DNA of 35,659 nt from Alphaproteobacteria bacterium. Lineage in GTDB: Bacteria; Pseudomonadota; Alphaproteobacteria; UBA9219. A model generated the notes under the pieces. That model made no database searches, had not been told where the DNA came from, and worked only from the letters and a program-made list of their open reading frames with translations. Where the stretch lies: contig JAQUHK010000007.1 in assembly GCA_028683655.1 (NCBI GenBank), positions 1 through 35,659 on the forward strand, in the 5' to 3' direction. The translations under genes and the position numbers were made by a program. Positions 1-7,019 of this stretch are shown here, in pieces (position 1 is the stretch's first letter; the number at the start of each line of letters is the position of its first letter).

Positions 1-722
1 CCGAACCGGGCCTTACGCGCGATGCGATCCATGTCGCCTATGAATATCAGGGCAAGCCTATGCGTCTTGTCGATACGGCAGGGATGCGCCGCCGCGCCCG
101 CATTGACGAGCGTATTGAAAAGATGAGCGTGCAAGAAACGCTTCGCGCCATTCGTCTTGCGCATGTCGTGATTTTGGTGATCGACGCGAACATGCCCTTT
201 GATAAACAGGATTATCTGATCGCCCAGCATGTCGCGGAAGAAGGGCGCGGCCTCGTTATCGCCGTCAACAAATGGGATACGGTAGAGCGCAAGCCGGAGA
301 CGCTCAAAATGATCGAAGCCAAGGTCGAGGCCTCGCTCGCGCAAATGTCGGGCGTGACCATTGTTCCGATTTCCGCGCTTAAAGGCAACGGGATCGGCAC
401 CTTGATGCGGTCGGTTAGCAAAAGCTATGACACATGGAACAAGCGCGTCTCGACGGGGCAGCTTAACCGCTGGTTTGCCGGCATGCTCGCCGATCATCCG
501 CCGCCCATCGTCGGCGGCGGGCGCGTCAAACCGCGCTATATCACGCAAATCAAGGGCAGGCCACCCACTTTCTGTATGTTCGGCAATAAGCTGGACAAAC
601 TGCCGGAAAGCTATATCCGGTTTTTGACAAACGGGCTGCGCAAGACATTTGATCTTAAAGGCGTGCCGATCCGCTGGAACCTGAAAAAAGGCGACAATCC
701 GTATTTGGATAAGGGGAAGTAA
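1..722 (+). CDS. der: GTPase Der (EngA), C-terminal part, 5' truncated by window edge
   Basis: This is the 3' part of the double-GTPase Der, which works in 50S ribosomal subunit maturation in the cytoplasm. The reading frame is open from base 3. The visible part begins inside the second G domain: a GLTRDAI switch-I segment (G2), then VDTAG (G3), NKWD (G4) and SALKG (G5). It ends in the KH-like C-terminal domain, which closes with a lysine-rich tail. Identification is secure from the order of these motifs. The first G domain and the start codon lie outside the window. The stop is TAA at 720-722, and no other gene follows on this strand before a repeat element. Confidence 0.95.
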   Translation, partial: EPGLTRDAIHVAYEYQGKPMRLVDTAGMRRRARIDERIEKMSVQETLRAIRLAHVVILVIDANMPFDKQDYLIAQHVAEEGRGLVIAVNKWDTVERKPETLKMIEAKVEASLAQMSGVTIVPISALKGNGIGTLMRSVSKSYDTWNKRVSTGQLNRWFAGMLADHPPPIVGGGRVKPRYITQIKGRPPTFCMFGNKLDKLPESYIRFLTNGLRKTFDLKGVPIRWNLKKGDNPYLDKGK

Positions 723-723
723 T

Positions 724-737
724 GCTCATTCGTGAGC
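724..737 (+). other. UUCG-loop hairpin just after der
   Basis: GCTCA-TTCG-TGAGC forms a five-base-pair stem with a stable UUCG tetraloop, starting two bases after the der stop codon. No T-run follows, so it is not a canonical intrinsic terminator. It may protect the 3' end of the der mRNA or be chance. Confidence 0.35.
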
Positions 738-758
738 AAAAGGCTTATGAGTCTCTAC

Positions 759-860
759 CGTCATCGCGAAGCCCCGAAGGGGCTGTGGCGATCCAGTCCC
801 CAAGTTTCAAGTAGCAGGACTGGATCACCACGTCGCGCTATCGCGCTCCTCGTGATGACG
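759..860 (-). repeat. Palindromic repeat family A, copy A1
   Basis: This is a 102-bp imperfect palindrome that begins CGTCATCGCGA and ends CGTGATGACG. The asymmetric centre (CAGTCCCCAAGTTTC...GCAGGACTGG) is the reverse complement of the centre of copies A2 and A4, so A1 is inverted relative to them. It lies between der and the 3' end of the YceI gene. No outer terminal repeats like those of A2/A4 are visible. Repeats with a CGTCATTGCGAG...CAATCCAG core are known to be widespread in proteobacterial genomes. Confidence 0.85.
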
Positions 861-894
861 TGTGGGGTAGTTCACTTACGAGATGCTGTATGTC

Positions 895-1479
895 TCATTG
901 CCTCATGGCTTGCGCTTCGAGAAGCAGCGTTACGGCCTCGCCAAAGCGGCTGGGGATTTCGGGCTCGTCCGCCATGCCGAAGTCAGAGCGGTTGAAGCTG
1001 CCCTTAAGCGACAGCCCCATCACGCTTTCCTCATCATCGCCTTTGCCGACATTGTTGAGGGTGCCTTCAAACGTAGCGGCCTTGCTTTGGCCGTGAACGC
1101 GCAGCGTGCCCTTAATCTGAGCCTTGCCGCCGTCGAACTTGGCCGGAGCCGACGCGATGAACGAAATCTCGCCATAGCGACGCGTCTCAAGCAGCTTGGA
1201 GAATTCATAAAGAGCCGATTGGTTCGGCCCCAAGATCATCGAGGTATCGACGGCGATTTTGATTTGGCTGATCGTAGATGTCTGCGGATCGAACGCAAAG
1301 GCTCCGGTTGCATTTTGGAACATGCCGAGCAAGTTGGTATAGCCTTGGTCCATGACTTGGAAAGCGGCACTAAGCTGTCCCGTGGGGACATAGTATTTCG
1401 CCTCTTTCGCTTGGGCGGGAGTCCACAACATCCCGAAGGCGAGAACCAGTAATACCAACGGCCTAATGAAGTGCCTCAT
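895..1479 (-). CDS. YceI-family exported protein
   Basis: This 194-aa protein belongs to the YceI family, periplasmic lipocalin-like barrels that bind polyisoprenoids or similar lipids. After a signal peptide (basic MRHFIRP, hydrophobic LLVLAFG, cleavage near PAQA-KE) comes the family pattern: a YYVPTG start, a FQVMDQGYTNLLGMF segment matching the usual 'F.v.H.g.s.v.G.F' region, and a late IKGTLRVHG strand. Length matches the family. I chose the ATG at 1477-1479 because it gives a clean signal peptide; longer versions only translate repeat DNA. No good Shine-Dalgarno is visible. The start codon and first nine codons lie within repeat A2, and A1 sits 34 bp past the stop. Physiological role unknown. 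Confidence 0.8.
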   Translation of the reverse strand: MRHFIRPLVLLVLAFGMLWTPAQAKEAKYYVPTGQLSAAFQVMDQGYTNLLGMFQNATGAFAFDPQTSTISQIKIAVDTSMILGPNQSALYEFSKLLETRRYGEISFIASAPAKFDGGKAQIKGTLRVHGQSKAATFEGTLNNVGKGDDEESVMGLSLKGSFNRSDFGMADEPEIPSRFGEAVTLLLEAQAMRQ

Positions 1480-1621
1480 GAGTCGCGCCGTCTTCGTCAT
1501 TGCGAGCGACCGCAGGGAGCGTGGCAATCCAGTCCTGCTGCTGGAAACTTGGGGACTGGATCGCCACGTCGCTGCGCTCCTCGCGATGACGAAGCGGGTA
1601 TTTTCATCGGGCCGTTGGTAT
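1452..1621 (+). repeat. MITE-like unit containing family A copy A2
   Basis: The core palindrome is 1495-1591 (CGTCATTGCGAG ... CGCGATGACG). It is embedded in a longer unit shared with copy A4. Outer inverted repeats are ATACCAACGGCC near 1452-1463 and its reverse complement ending near 1621, with ATGAA/TTCAT completing the arms. Sequence between arm and core (GAGTCGCGCCGTCTT) is also shared with A4. No ORF resembling a transposase is inside, so if mobile it is non-autonomous. It contains the start of the YceI gene. Confidence 0.8.
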
Positions 1622-1673
1622 AAAGCGCGTTTTAAAAGCCGTCCGGTGCACATGCGTTGTCACAGGTAGGGGG

Positions 1674-2006
1674 TTATTGCCAATAGCCCGGAATGAAGGC
1701 CCAGCCAAAAGCGCGTTGTTCCCAGCGGTCGGGTGTCCACATGGCTGTGGGATCGGGGCGTGTGATATGGTGGCCTTCAACCCATGTGAATTGCTTGCCA
1801 TCATAATCCCAATACCCCTTGCGCCAAACTTCTTGCATCGGGTTGTCGGAAGTCAGTTTTTCTTCATACGGCGACACGGGGGGCGGTGAGGGCGAAAGGC
1901 GGATATAGGAAACGACCTGCCCCTCGTCACGAGGTGTCCCCGCGCAGGCGGCAAGGCCGATCACGGCAAGGACTAAACACGCATAACGATTCAGCAGGTT
2001 TTTCAT
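1674..2006 (-). CDS. Small YXWGXW/WXXGXW-type lipoprotein
   Basis: This is a 110-aa predicted lipoprotein. It starts MKNLLNRYACLVLAVIGLAAC with a lipobox LAAC, so Cys21 would be lipidated. The body is rich in Trp and Tyr, with repeats of the kind VWRKGYWDYDG, FTWVEGHH, RWEQRAFGWAF and IPGYWQ at the C-terminus, characteristic of YXWGXW-repeat proteins. The ATG at 2004-2006 has an upstream GGAG at good spacing, so the start is well supported; an in-frame TTG further upstream is less likely. It probably sits in the inner or outer membrane facing the periplasm. Function of this family is not known. It is isolated between repeats A2 and B1. Confidence 0.75.
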   Translation of the reverse strand: MKNLLNRYACLVLAVIGLAACAGTPRDEGQVVSYIRLSPSPPPVSPYEEKLTSDNPMQEVWRKGYWDYDGKQFTWVEGHHITRPDPTAMWTPDRWEQRAFGWAFIPGYWQ

Positions 2007-2084
2007 ACCCGATACTCCTGACAAGATAAACCCCTTCTATGCTTCCTTGCATCGGAAGAGTTGATACACCATTTAAAAAACTGC

Positions 2085-2194
2085 GTCATCCCCGCGAAAG
2101 CGGGGATCCATCTGCCGAGAGGCAGCTTGAGAAACCGAACCGTTTTGAATGGACGGATGGCTCAAGAATAGATTCCCGCTTTCGCGGGAATGAC
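2085..2194. repeat. Palindromic repeat family B, copy B1
   Basis: Two 24-bp arms (2085-2108 and 2171-2194) are inverted copies around GTCAT-CCCCGCGAAAGCGGGG-ATC. They differ at two positions, and the arm itself is palindromic at CCGCGAAAGCGG. The 62-bp spacer is unrelated to that of copy B2. This arm type is common in intergenic regions of many proteobacteria. It lies downstream of purS and could act as a transcript-end structure. Confidence 0.85.
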
Positions 2195-2254
2195 TCAATT
2201 TGTAGTCGTCGTGCCCCAAACTTGAACTGCGATTAGTATTTAAATGGTAATTCA

Positions 2255-2494
2255 TTAAAGGATCGTAACCTTGAAATCCTCGATCACCAGATTGGCCAGA
2301 ATCTTTTCGGCCATTGCCTTGGCGTCTTCCGTGGCCTTGGCGGGGTCTGTTTCCTGTGTGGTCATGATGATGGTTTTACCGACGCGCACTTCTTCAACGC
2401 CCTTGAAGCCAAGACTCCCCAAAGCGTGACCGATCGCCTTTCCCTGAGGGTCCAAAACGCCTTCTTTCAACATGATATCAATACGAATTTTCAT
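2255..2494 (-). CDS. purS: Phosphoribosylformylglycinamidine synthase subunit PurS
   Basis: PurS is the small subunit of the PurS/PurQ/PurL FGAM synthase complex (fourth step of de novo IMP synthesis), where it bridges PurQ and PurL. The 79-aa protein shows the family pattern: MKIRIDIMLKEGVLDPQGKAI at the N-terminus, LGFKGVEEVRVGK in the middle, and AEKILANLVIEDFKVTI at the end. Length is typical. It starts 5 bp after the purC stop with AAGG upstream, so the two are co-transcribed and probably translationally coupled. The usual partners purQ and purL do not follow; repeat B1 and an unrelated lipoprotein gene do. Confidence 0.95.
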   Translation of the reverse strand: MKIRIDIMLKEGVLDPQGKAIGHALGSLGFKGVEEVRVGKTIIMTTQETDPAKATEDAKAMAEKILANLVIEDFKVTIL

Positions 2495-2499
2495 GAGCC

Positions 2500-3282
2500 T
2501 TATCTTTCGTTCATGGTGGTTATGGTCGTTGAAAAAGGTGCCGTTTCTTGAGGCATTTCAGGCAAAATTCCCAAACGGCGAGCCACTTCCTGATAAGCCT
2601 CTTCAACGCGGCCTAAATCTTCCGAGAAACGGTCTTTGTCCATCTTTTCGTTGGTCTTCACGTCCCACAAGCGGCAATTATCGGGGCTCAGCTCGTCGGC
2701 AAGGACGATCCGCAGCTCTTCATTGGTATCCCAGATACGTCCAAACTCAAGCCTGAAATCAACAAGCCGAAGCCCGATCCCAAGGAATAGGCCGGACATA
2801 TAATCGTTGATTCGCAATGTTTGAGCCATGATCTCGTCAAGCTCGTAAGGATTGGCCCAACCGAAAGCCGTGATGTGCTCTTCTGAAACCATCGGCTTGT
2901 CATCGCCGCCTTTCTTGAAGAAAAACTCGATAATCGAACGTGGCAACACGGTCCCTTCCGGCAGCCCAAGCCGCTTGGCAAAAGCTCCGGCGGCGATGTT
3001 GCGAACGACGACTTCGATCGGAATAATTTCGACCTGACGGATCAATTGCTCACGCATGTTCAGGCGGCGCATGAAATGCGTCGGCACGCCGATCTCGTTA
3101 AGCTTGCTCATCAAAAATTCGGAGATACGGTTGTTCAGGACACCTTTGCCCGTCACCGTGCCCTTTTTAAGGTTGTTGCGCGAGGTCGTGTCGTCTTTGA
3201 AATACTGGACGAGCGTACCGGGTTCGGGCCCTTCAAAAAGCACCTTTCCCTTGCCTTCAAAAATCCGGCGTCGGCGGCTCAT
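2500..3282 (-). CDS. purC: SAICAR synthase PurC (bacterial type)
   Basis: This enzyme joins aspartate to CAIR with ATP to make SAICAR in purine synthesis. The 260-aa protein has the full bacterial PurC pattern: [20 protein letters not shown] (nucleotide loop), [69 protein letters not shown] and [10 protein letters not shown] chose the ATG at 3280-3282, which gives the usual MxRRRxIxEGK start. A second ATG four codons upstream (3292-3294) is possible. It is the first gene of purC-purS, with a good promoter upstream. A second SAICAR synthase of another subfamily is encoded at 29202-30191. Confidence 0.95.
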   Translation of the reverse strand: MSRRRRIFEGKGKVLFEGPEPGTLVQYFKDDTTSRNNLKKGTVTGKGVLNNRISEFLMSKLNEIGVPTHFMRRLNMREQLIRQVEIIPIEVVVRNIAAGAFAKRLGLPEGTVLPRSIIEFFFKKGGDDKPMVSEEHITAFGWANPYELDEIMAQTLRINDYMSGLFLGIGLRLVDFRLEFGRIWDTNEELRIVLADELSPDNCRLWDVKTNEKMDKDRFSEDLGRVEEAYQEVARRLGILPEMPQETAPFSTTITTMNER

Positions 3283-3352
3283 ACGAAAGCTCATCTCTGT
3301 CAACCATTTAAACTTGGACTCGGGGTTTCCACTTGAATCCCCTGTGGCCCCT

Positions 3353-3381
3353 TATATAGCAGCCTGAAGGGGTAATGACAA
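3353..3381 (-). promoter_or_regulatory. Sigma70-type promoter of purC-purS
   Basis: Read on the minus strand, TTGTCA (3376-3381) is followed by a 17-bp spacer and TATATA (3353-3358). This puts the predicted transcript start near 3346 and leaves a leader of about 64 nt before the chosen purC start. No purine riboswitch is recognisable in the leader. Confidence 0.6.
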
Positions 3382-3406
3382 TCGCAAGAAGGGGAGGACT
3401 CTTGGG

Positions 3407-4021
3407 TTAATTAATCTCTACCCTTGGCGGGAGAGGCCTTCTTTGCGCGATGAGTGCTTCATTTGAGCTAGACATAGGGCGTACGGGAATAGCCTTTTTA
3501 AGAGGGCCAAGGTCAAATATCTTAGTTAAGGCTTCCCGAACCCCGAATCCGGTCACTTCTTGCCTGTCAGCGGCAAGAATGGACAAATAGCCCGGTACAG
3601 GCATCAACTTACCCAAGATTGGACGCATTATGTAAATGCTTGGTGCTGATTCTGTCTCATCATCTGTCTCATCAAGAGCATGGGTAAAAGCAAACGGGGC
3701 AGAATGCGGGCTCTCAGTTTTGTCGTTGAAAGTAGCCGTCAGCGTGAAATTGGTTATAGGTGCTGTAAGGTTGACGGATGCATCAAGTGCCGTTGCGTTC
3801 ATTGGATTGCTGGTATTTGTATCATCAAGGCAATAAACTTTGACGCCTTCCTGATAAAGACAGAAACCTGTGACTTTTGGTTCGTCAGGCGGGGTGTATC
3901 CCCATTCAACATGAACTGAATAATTTTCGGCCAGAGCAGTCGTAGCTCCAGCACAGAGGAGTGCAGCAGCAAGAAATGCTTTTTTCATTTTCTCCCGAAA
4001 GTCAGCGTTGTGCTGTGCCAT
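3407..4021 (-). CDS. Exported protein with an Fn3-like domain
   Basis: This 204-aa protein has a signal peptide whose hydrophobic core is AFLAAALLCAGATTALA, cleaved before ENYSV. The next ~85 residues look like a fibronectin type III-like beta sandwich: VHVEWGYTPPDEPKVTGFCLYQEG, then FTLTATFNDKTESPHSAPF. The C-terminal ~90 residues have no recognised domain. Start choice: the ATG at 4019-4021 has GAGGG at ideal spacing but gives a long N-region; the ATG at 3986-3988 (MKKAFL) gives a classic signal peptide, but its GGGAG lies only two bases away. Composition is more AT-rich than the purine genes. It may bind something at the cell surface; role unknown. Confidence 0.65.
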   Translation of the reverse strand: MAQHNADFREKMKKAFLAAALLCAGATTALAENYSVHVEWGYTPPDEPKVTGFCLYQEGVKVYCLDDTNTSNPMNATALDASVNLTAPITNFTLTATFNDKTESPHSAPFAFTHALDETDDETESAPSIYIMRPILGKLMPVPGYLSILAADRQEVTGFGVREALTKIFDLGPLKKAIPVRPMSSSNEALIAQRRPLPPRVEIN

Positions 4022-4139
4022 AGAAACCCTCATGCGCTTCTGAATACAAGAATAGGTTAACACCCATAACACCATATCAAAAAAAGGTCAAAGGTTCTGG
4101 TAGCCCTCACACCAAGCTAGGCGTTATGCCAAAGCCACG

Positions 4140-6269
4140 CTAACCGGACCGGAAGAGCTTAACGGCGGCGTCTTTTTCGAACAGGTAGAGCAGGGTGCGC
4201 AGGGCTGCGCCACGTGGGGAGGCGAGCTCTGAATCTTTGTTCAGGATCAGTTTGGCATCATCATGCGCCATGGCGAGCAAATCGCGGTCGCGGGCCAGAT
4301 CGGCCATGCGAAAGACGGGCAGGCCACTTTGGCGGGTGCCAAGGACCTCTCCGGGGCCGCGCAGAGACAAATCCTCTTCCGCGATTCTGAAGCCGTCTTC
4401 GGTTTCGCGCATGGTTTTCAGGCGGGCTTTGGCGACCTCTCCAAGCGGGCCCTGATACATCAACAGGCAGGTGGATTTCGCCGACCCGCGCCCGATCCGG
4501 CCCCTAAGCTGATGAAGCTGGGCGAGGCCGAACCGCTCGCTATGCTCAATGACCATCAGCGAGGCGTTGGGCACATCCACCCCGACCTCGATCACCGTTG
4601 TCGCGACGAGCAGTTTCACCTCGCCCGCCGCAAAAGCGCGCATCACTTGATCTTTTGCCTCGGTGCCCAAACGCCCATGGACGAGCCCGACCTTGGCCGC
4701 GCCGAAATGCTCGGCCAGAAGGTCGGCGCGTTGCGTCGCGGCGGCAAGGTCGCTCTTTTCCGATTCTTCGACGAGCGGGCAGACCCAATAGACCTGCGCC
4801 CCCTTGGCGAGCTGCCGCCCGATGCCGTCGATCACTTCTTCAAGGCGGTTTATGTCAATGAGGCGCGTATCAATCGGCTGCCGCCCTGCGGGCTTTTCCA
4901 TCAGGCGCGAGACATCCATATCGCCATAGGCCGTGAGCGTCAGCGTGCGCGGAATAGGCGTAGCCGTCATGGCCAGAATATCCACGCCCTTGCCTTTTTC
5001 GGAGAGAAGGAGTCGTTGCTGCACGCCAAAGCGGTGCTGTTCATCCATCACGGCAAGGCCCAGATTGGCGAAAGCGACATCCTGCTGGAATAGCGCATGG
5101 GTGCCGACAACAAGGCCTAGGGAGCCATCATCAAGAGCCTGCAAAACCGATTGCCGATCCTTTCCCTTGCTCTTGCCGACCAACAGACCGATGGGGATGT
5201 GCAGCGGCTCCAGCAGGCTTTTCAGCCGCTCGTAATGCTGTTTGGCGAGGATTTCCGTCGGCACCATCAAGGCGGCTTGGGTGCCCGCTTCAAGAGCTTG
5301 CAGCATCGCCATCAACGCGACAATCGTTTTGCCCGACCCGACATCGCCTTGCAAAAGCCGCAGCATCCGGCGCGGGGCCGCCATATCCGCGCCGATCTCG
5401 GCAATGGCTTGCTTTTGTCCATCGGTTAGCGTGAAGGGCAGGGAGGATTCCAGTTTTCTTTGAAGCTCCCCGCTTCCTGCAAGGCTGCGCCCCGCCATCG
5501 CCCGATGGTGGCGGCGAATAATAGCCAGTGCCAACTGATCCGCCAAAAGCTCGTCATAAGCAAGGCGGCGGTGGGGAAGCGACAAAAGCCTCTCCCCCTC
5601 GCGGGGTTCGACGCCGAAGGGCGTTGAGGCCGAAGGCTGGGTTGGGGCGGGGGGAGGATTATGTGCAGCTTTTAATGCCTCCAACCAACTTGGCCAGCCT
5701 TCGCGCTGCATAAGTGACGGATCGTGCCATTCTGGCAAGGCGGGAGCCATCGCCAAAGCTTGCTGCGCCAGCTTATGCACCATCTTGCGGGAAATCCCCT
5801 CGGTCAGGGGATAGACAGGTTCCAGATCGGGTATTTCCCCCTTCCGCTCGGGCGGCAGGGCATAGTCGGGATGGCTCATCGTCCAGCCATGACCGAACCG
5901 CTCCAGATTGCCGCTGACCACCACCTGCTTGCCGACGGGATAAACCTTGGCGAGATACTCCCCCTTGGAGGTGAAATAGGTGAGGGTTATATCGTCGCTG
6001 CCATCCGTCGCAGCGATGCGGTAGGGTTTGCCCTTCGAGGCCGCAGGCGCATGCTCAAGCACAGTCAGGGTCAGCGTCGCCACCCTCCCTTTATCGGCAT
6101 ATTTCAGGGAAGGGCTATAGGTCCTGTCGATCACGCCAATCGGCAAATGCCACAGCACATCGACGATTTTCTCGCCCATCAGCCGCGCATAAAGCGGCGC
6201 AAGCTTCGCCCCCACGCCCTTCAGGGTCGTCAAACTGGCAAACAGGGGAAATAAAATCACAGGCCTCAT
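4140..6269 (-). CDS. recG: ATP-dependent DNA helicase RecG
   Basis: RecG is a 3'-5' translocase that reverses stalled replication forks and branch-migrates Holliday junctions. From the ATG at 6267-6269 the protein is 709 aa. An N-terminal wedge/OB region (LTTLKGVGAKLAPLYARL, VDVLWHLP) is followed by the helicase core: GDVGSGKT Walker A at residues 308-315, VMDEQHRFGVQQR (DExH-like, 409-412), TATPIPRT, VIEVGVDVPNA and QLRGRIGRG. The C-terminus has the GPGEVLGTRQSG motif. The start gives the usual MRPxILFPLFA beginning. Oddity: residues 204-234 are a proline-rich insert from GC-rich palindromic DNA, just before HRRLAYDELLADQ. It diverges from the orphan at 6399, with mfd beyond. Confidence 0.95.
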   Translation of the reverse strand: MRPVILFPLFASLTTLKGVGAKLAPLYARLMGEKIVDVLWHLPIGVIDRTYSPSLKYADKGRVATLTLTVLEHAPAASKGKPYRIAATDGSDDITLTYFTSKGEYLAKVYPVGKQVVVSGNLERFGHGWTMSHPDYALPPERKGEIPDLEPVYPLTEGISRKMVHKLAQQALAMAPALPEWHDPSLMQREGWPSWLEALKAAHNPPPAPTQPSASTPFGVEPREGERLLSLPHRRLAYDELLADQLALAIIRRHHRAMAGRSLAGSGELQRKLESSLPFTLTDGQKQAIAEIGADMAAPRRMLRLLQGDVGSGKTIVALMAMLQALEAGTQAALMVPTEILAKQHYERLKSLLEPLHIPIGLLVGKSKGKDRQSVLQALDDGSLGLVVGTHALFQQDVAFANLGLAVMDEQHRFGVQQRLLLSEKGKGVDILAMTATPIPRTLTLTAYGDMDVSRLMEKPAGRQPIDTRLIDINRLEEVIDGIGRQLAKGAQVYWVCPLVEESEKSDLAAATQRADLLAEHFGAAKVGLVHGRLGTEAKDQVMRAFAAGEVKLLVATTVIEVGVDVPNASLMVIEHSERFGLAQLHQLRGRIGRGSAKSTCLLMYQGPLGEVAKARLKTMRETEDGFRIAEEDLSLRGPGEVLGTRQSGLPVFRMADLARDRDLLAMAHDDAKLILNKDSELASPRGAALRTLLYLFEKDAAVKLFRSG
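5568..5660 (-). repeat. In-frame palindromic insert within recG
   Basis: This 93-bp stretch encodes about 31 residues (NPPPAPTQPSASTPFGVEPR and onward to the LPHRR junction). They lie between the RecG wedge domain and the helicase core, where family members normally have only a short linker. The DNA is markedly GC-rich and contains nested inverted repeats: CCTCTCCCCC at 5589-5598 against GGGGGGAGG at 5649-5657, CCCC-TCGC-GGGG, and ACGCC-GAAG-GGCGT. It resembles an intergenic palindromic element captured in frame, as described for Rickettsia palindromic elements. No second copy is seen in this window. Confidence 0.6.
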
Positions 6270-6316
6270 GATCGGCAGGGTAGCAAGGTTTGTGGGATTT
6301 CTAAAGCCTATCAATT

Positions 6317-6324
6317 TTAACCAT
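6317..6324 (+). promoter_or_regulatory. CtrA-like half-site TTAACCAT
   Basis: TTAACCAT lies in the 129-bp gap between the divergent recG and the orphan at 6399. The longer 12-mer TTAACCATAACA here recurs exactly at 31151-31162. TTAACCAT is a recognised half-site form for the alphaproteobacterial regulator CtrA. Short motif, so weak evidence. Confidence 0.3.
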
Positions 6325-6398
6325 AACAAATTGTTTTTTAAAACAAAAAGTGGTGGTATCTGCTGACTGACCTAAACGTTCAGAATGTGGAGATTCAT

Positions 6399-6971
6399 AT
6401 GAGTAACGAAAACTTCGTCCCAGTTGTTATCGCCGAACACCAAAATAAGCCAATTACACTCTATCATGATACATTGTTCGTTTCTGAAAACCACGAACGC
6501 AGTATTATTTTGATAAATTGCAACAAATTTGAACTGAAGAATGCGTTCACTTATGATCTTAATAGCGAATGGGTTGATGATTTTCCGGGGGTTGAGCAAA
6601 TTGAAGAATTTAGAGCAGTTCGGTTTGAACTATTAGGTCGTCGTAACATGGCCCTTTTTGCAGGAAGCCCAACAAACCGCCATATGCTCGTTTCGGATGA
6701 ATTAGATTGGCGTCCAAAGAAATACAAATCTTATTATGGCGAACGCTCGGAACGCGCACTTAGCTCCATTGCAGCCATGTTTATGACATGGCAAGAGAGG
6801 GGAGATCAGACGGACCGTGTTATCACGGTCAACGATCTGGTCAGTCTGGGGACAACGGTACCCTATACGCTAAAGCATTATCAGAAAGAAATGCCCGCGC
6901 GTCGTTTTATTCCAGCCGATGGGGCATGGACGGCTGAGATGATGCGGACAAGATATTCTTGTAGATTATAG
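6399..6971 (+). CDS. AT-rich orphan protein between recG and mfd
   Basis: I do not recognise this 190-aa protein. The ATG at 6399 has GTGGAG six bases upstream, which decides the start; a GTG four codons earlier is part of that ribosome-binding site. No signal peptide, membrane segment or obvious catalytic motif is visible. The N-terminal half is beta-like (FVPVVIAEHQNKPITLYHD), and the middle has an aromatic, basic stretch (DWRPKKYKSYYGERSER). The gene is clearly more AT-rich than recG and mfd on either side, which suggests recent acquisition. In many alphaproteobacteria the gene between recG and mfd is sdhE; this protein shows no SdhE signature. Confidence 0.65.
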   Translation: MSNENFVPVVIAEHQNKPITLYHDTLFVSENHERSIILINCNKFELKNAFTYDLNSEWVDDFPGVEQIEEFRAVRFELLGRRNMALFAGSPTNRHMLVSDELDWRPKKYKSYYGERSERALSSIAAMFMTWQERGDQTDRVITVNDLVSLGTTVPYTLKHYQKEMPARRFIPADGAWTAEMMRTRYSCRL

Positions 6972-7019
6972 TACAGAAATCCGTGGTGTGCTTGTGTCGA
7001 GATAGTGTATGACACAACA

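Noticed and set aside
732-995. Plus-strand frames across repeat A1 (also 1466-1669 across A2 and 16608-16868 across A3)
   Set aside because: They translate palindromic repeat DNA and recur as similar peptides at each copy.
2085-2194. CRISPR array from repeats A or B
   Set aside because: The repeats are single inverted-arm elements kilobases apart, not regularly spaced direct repeats, and there are no cas genes.
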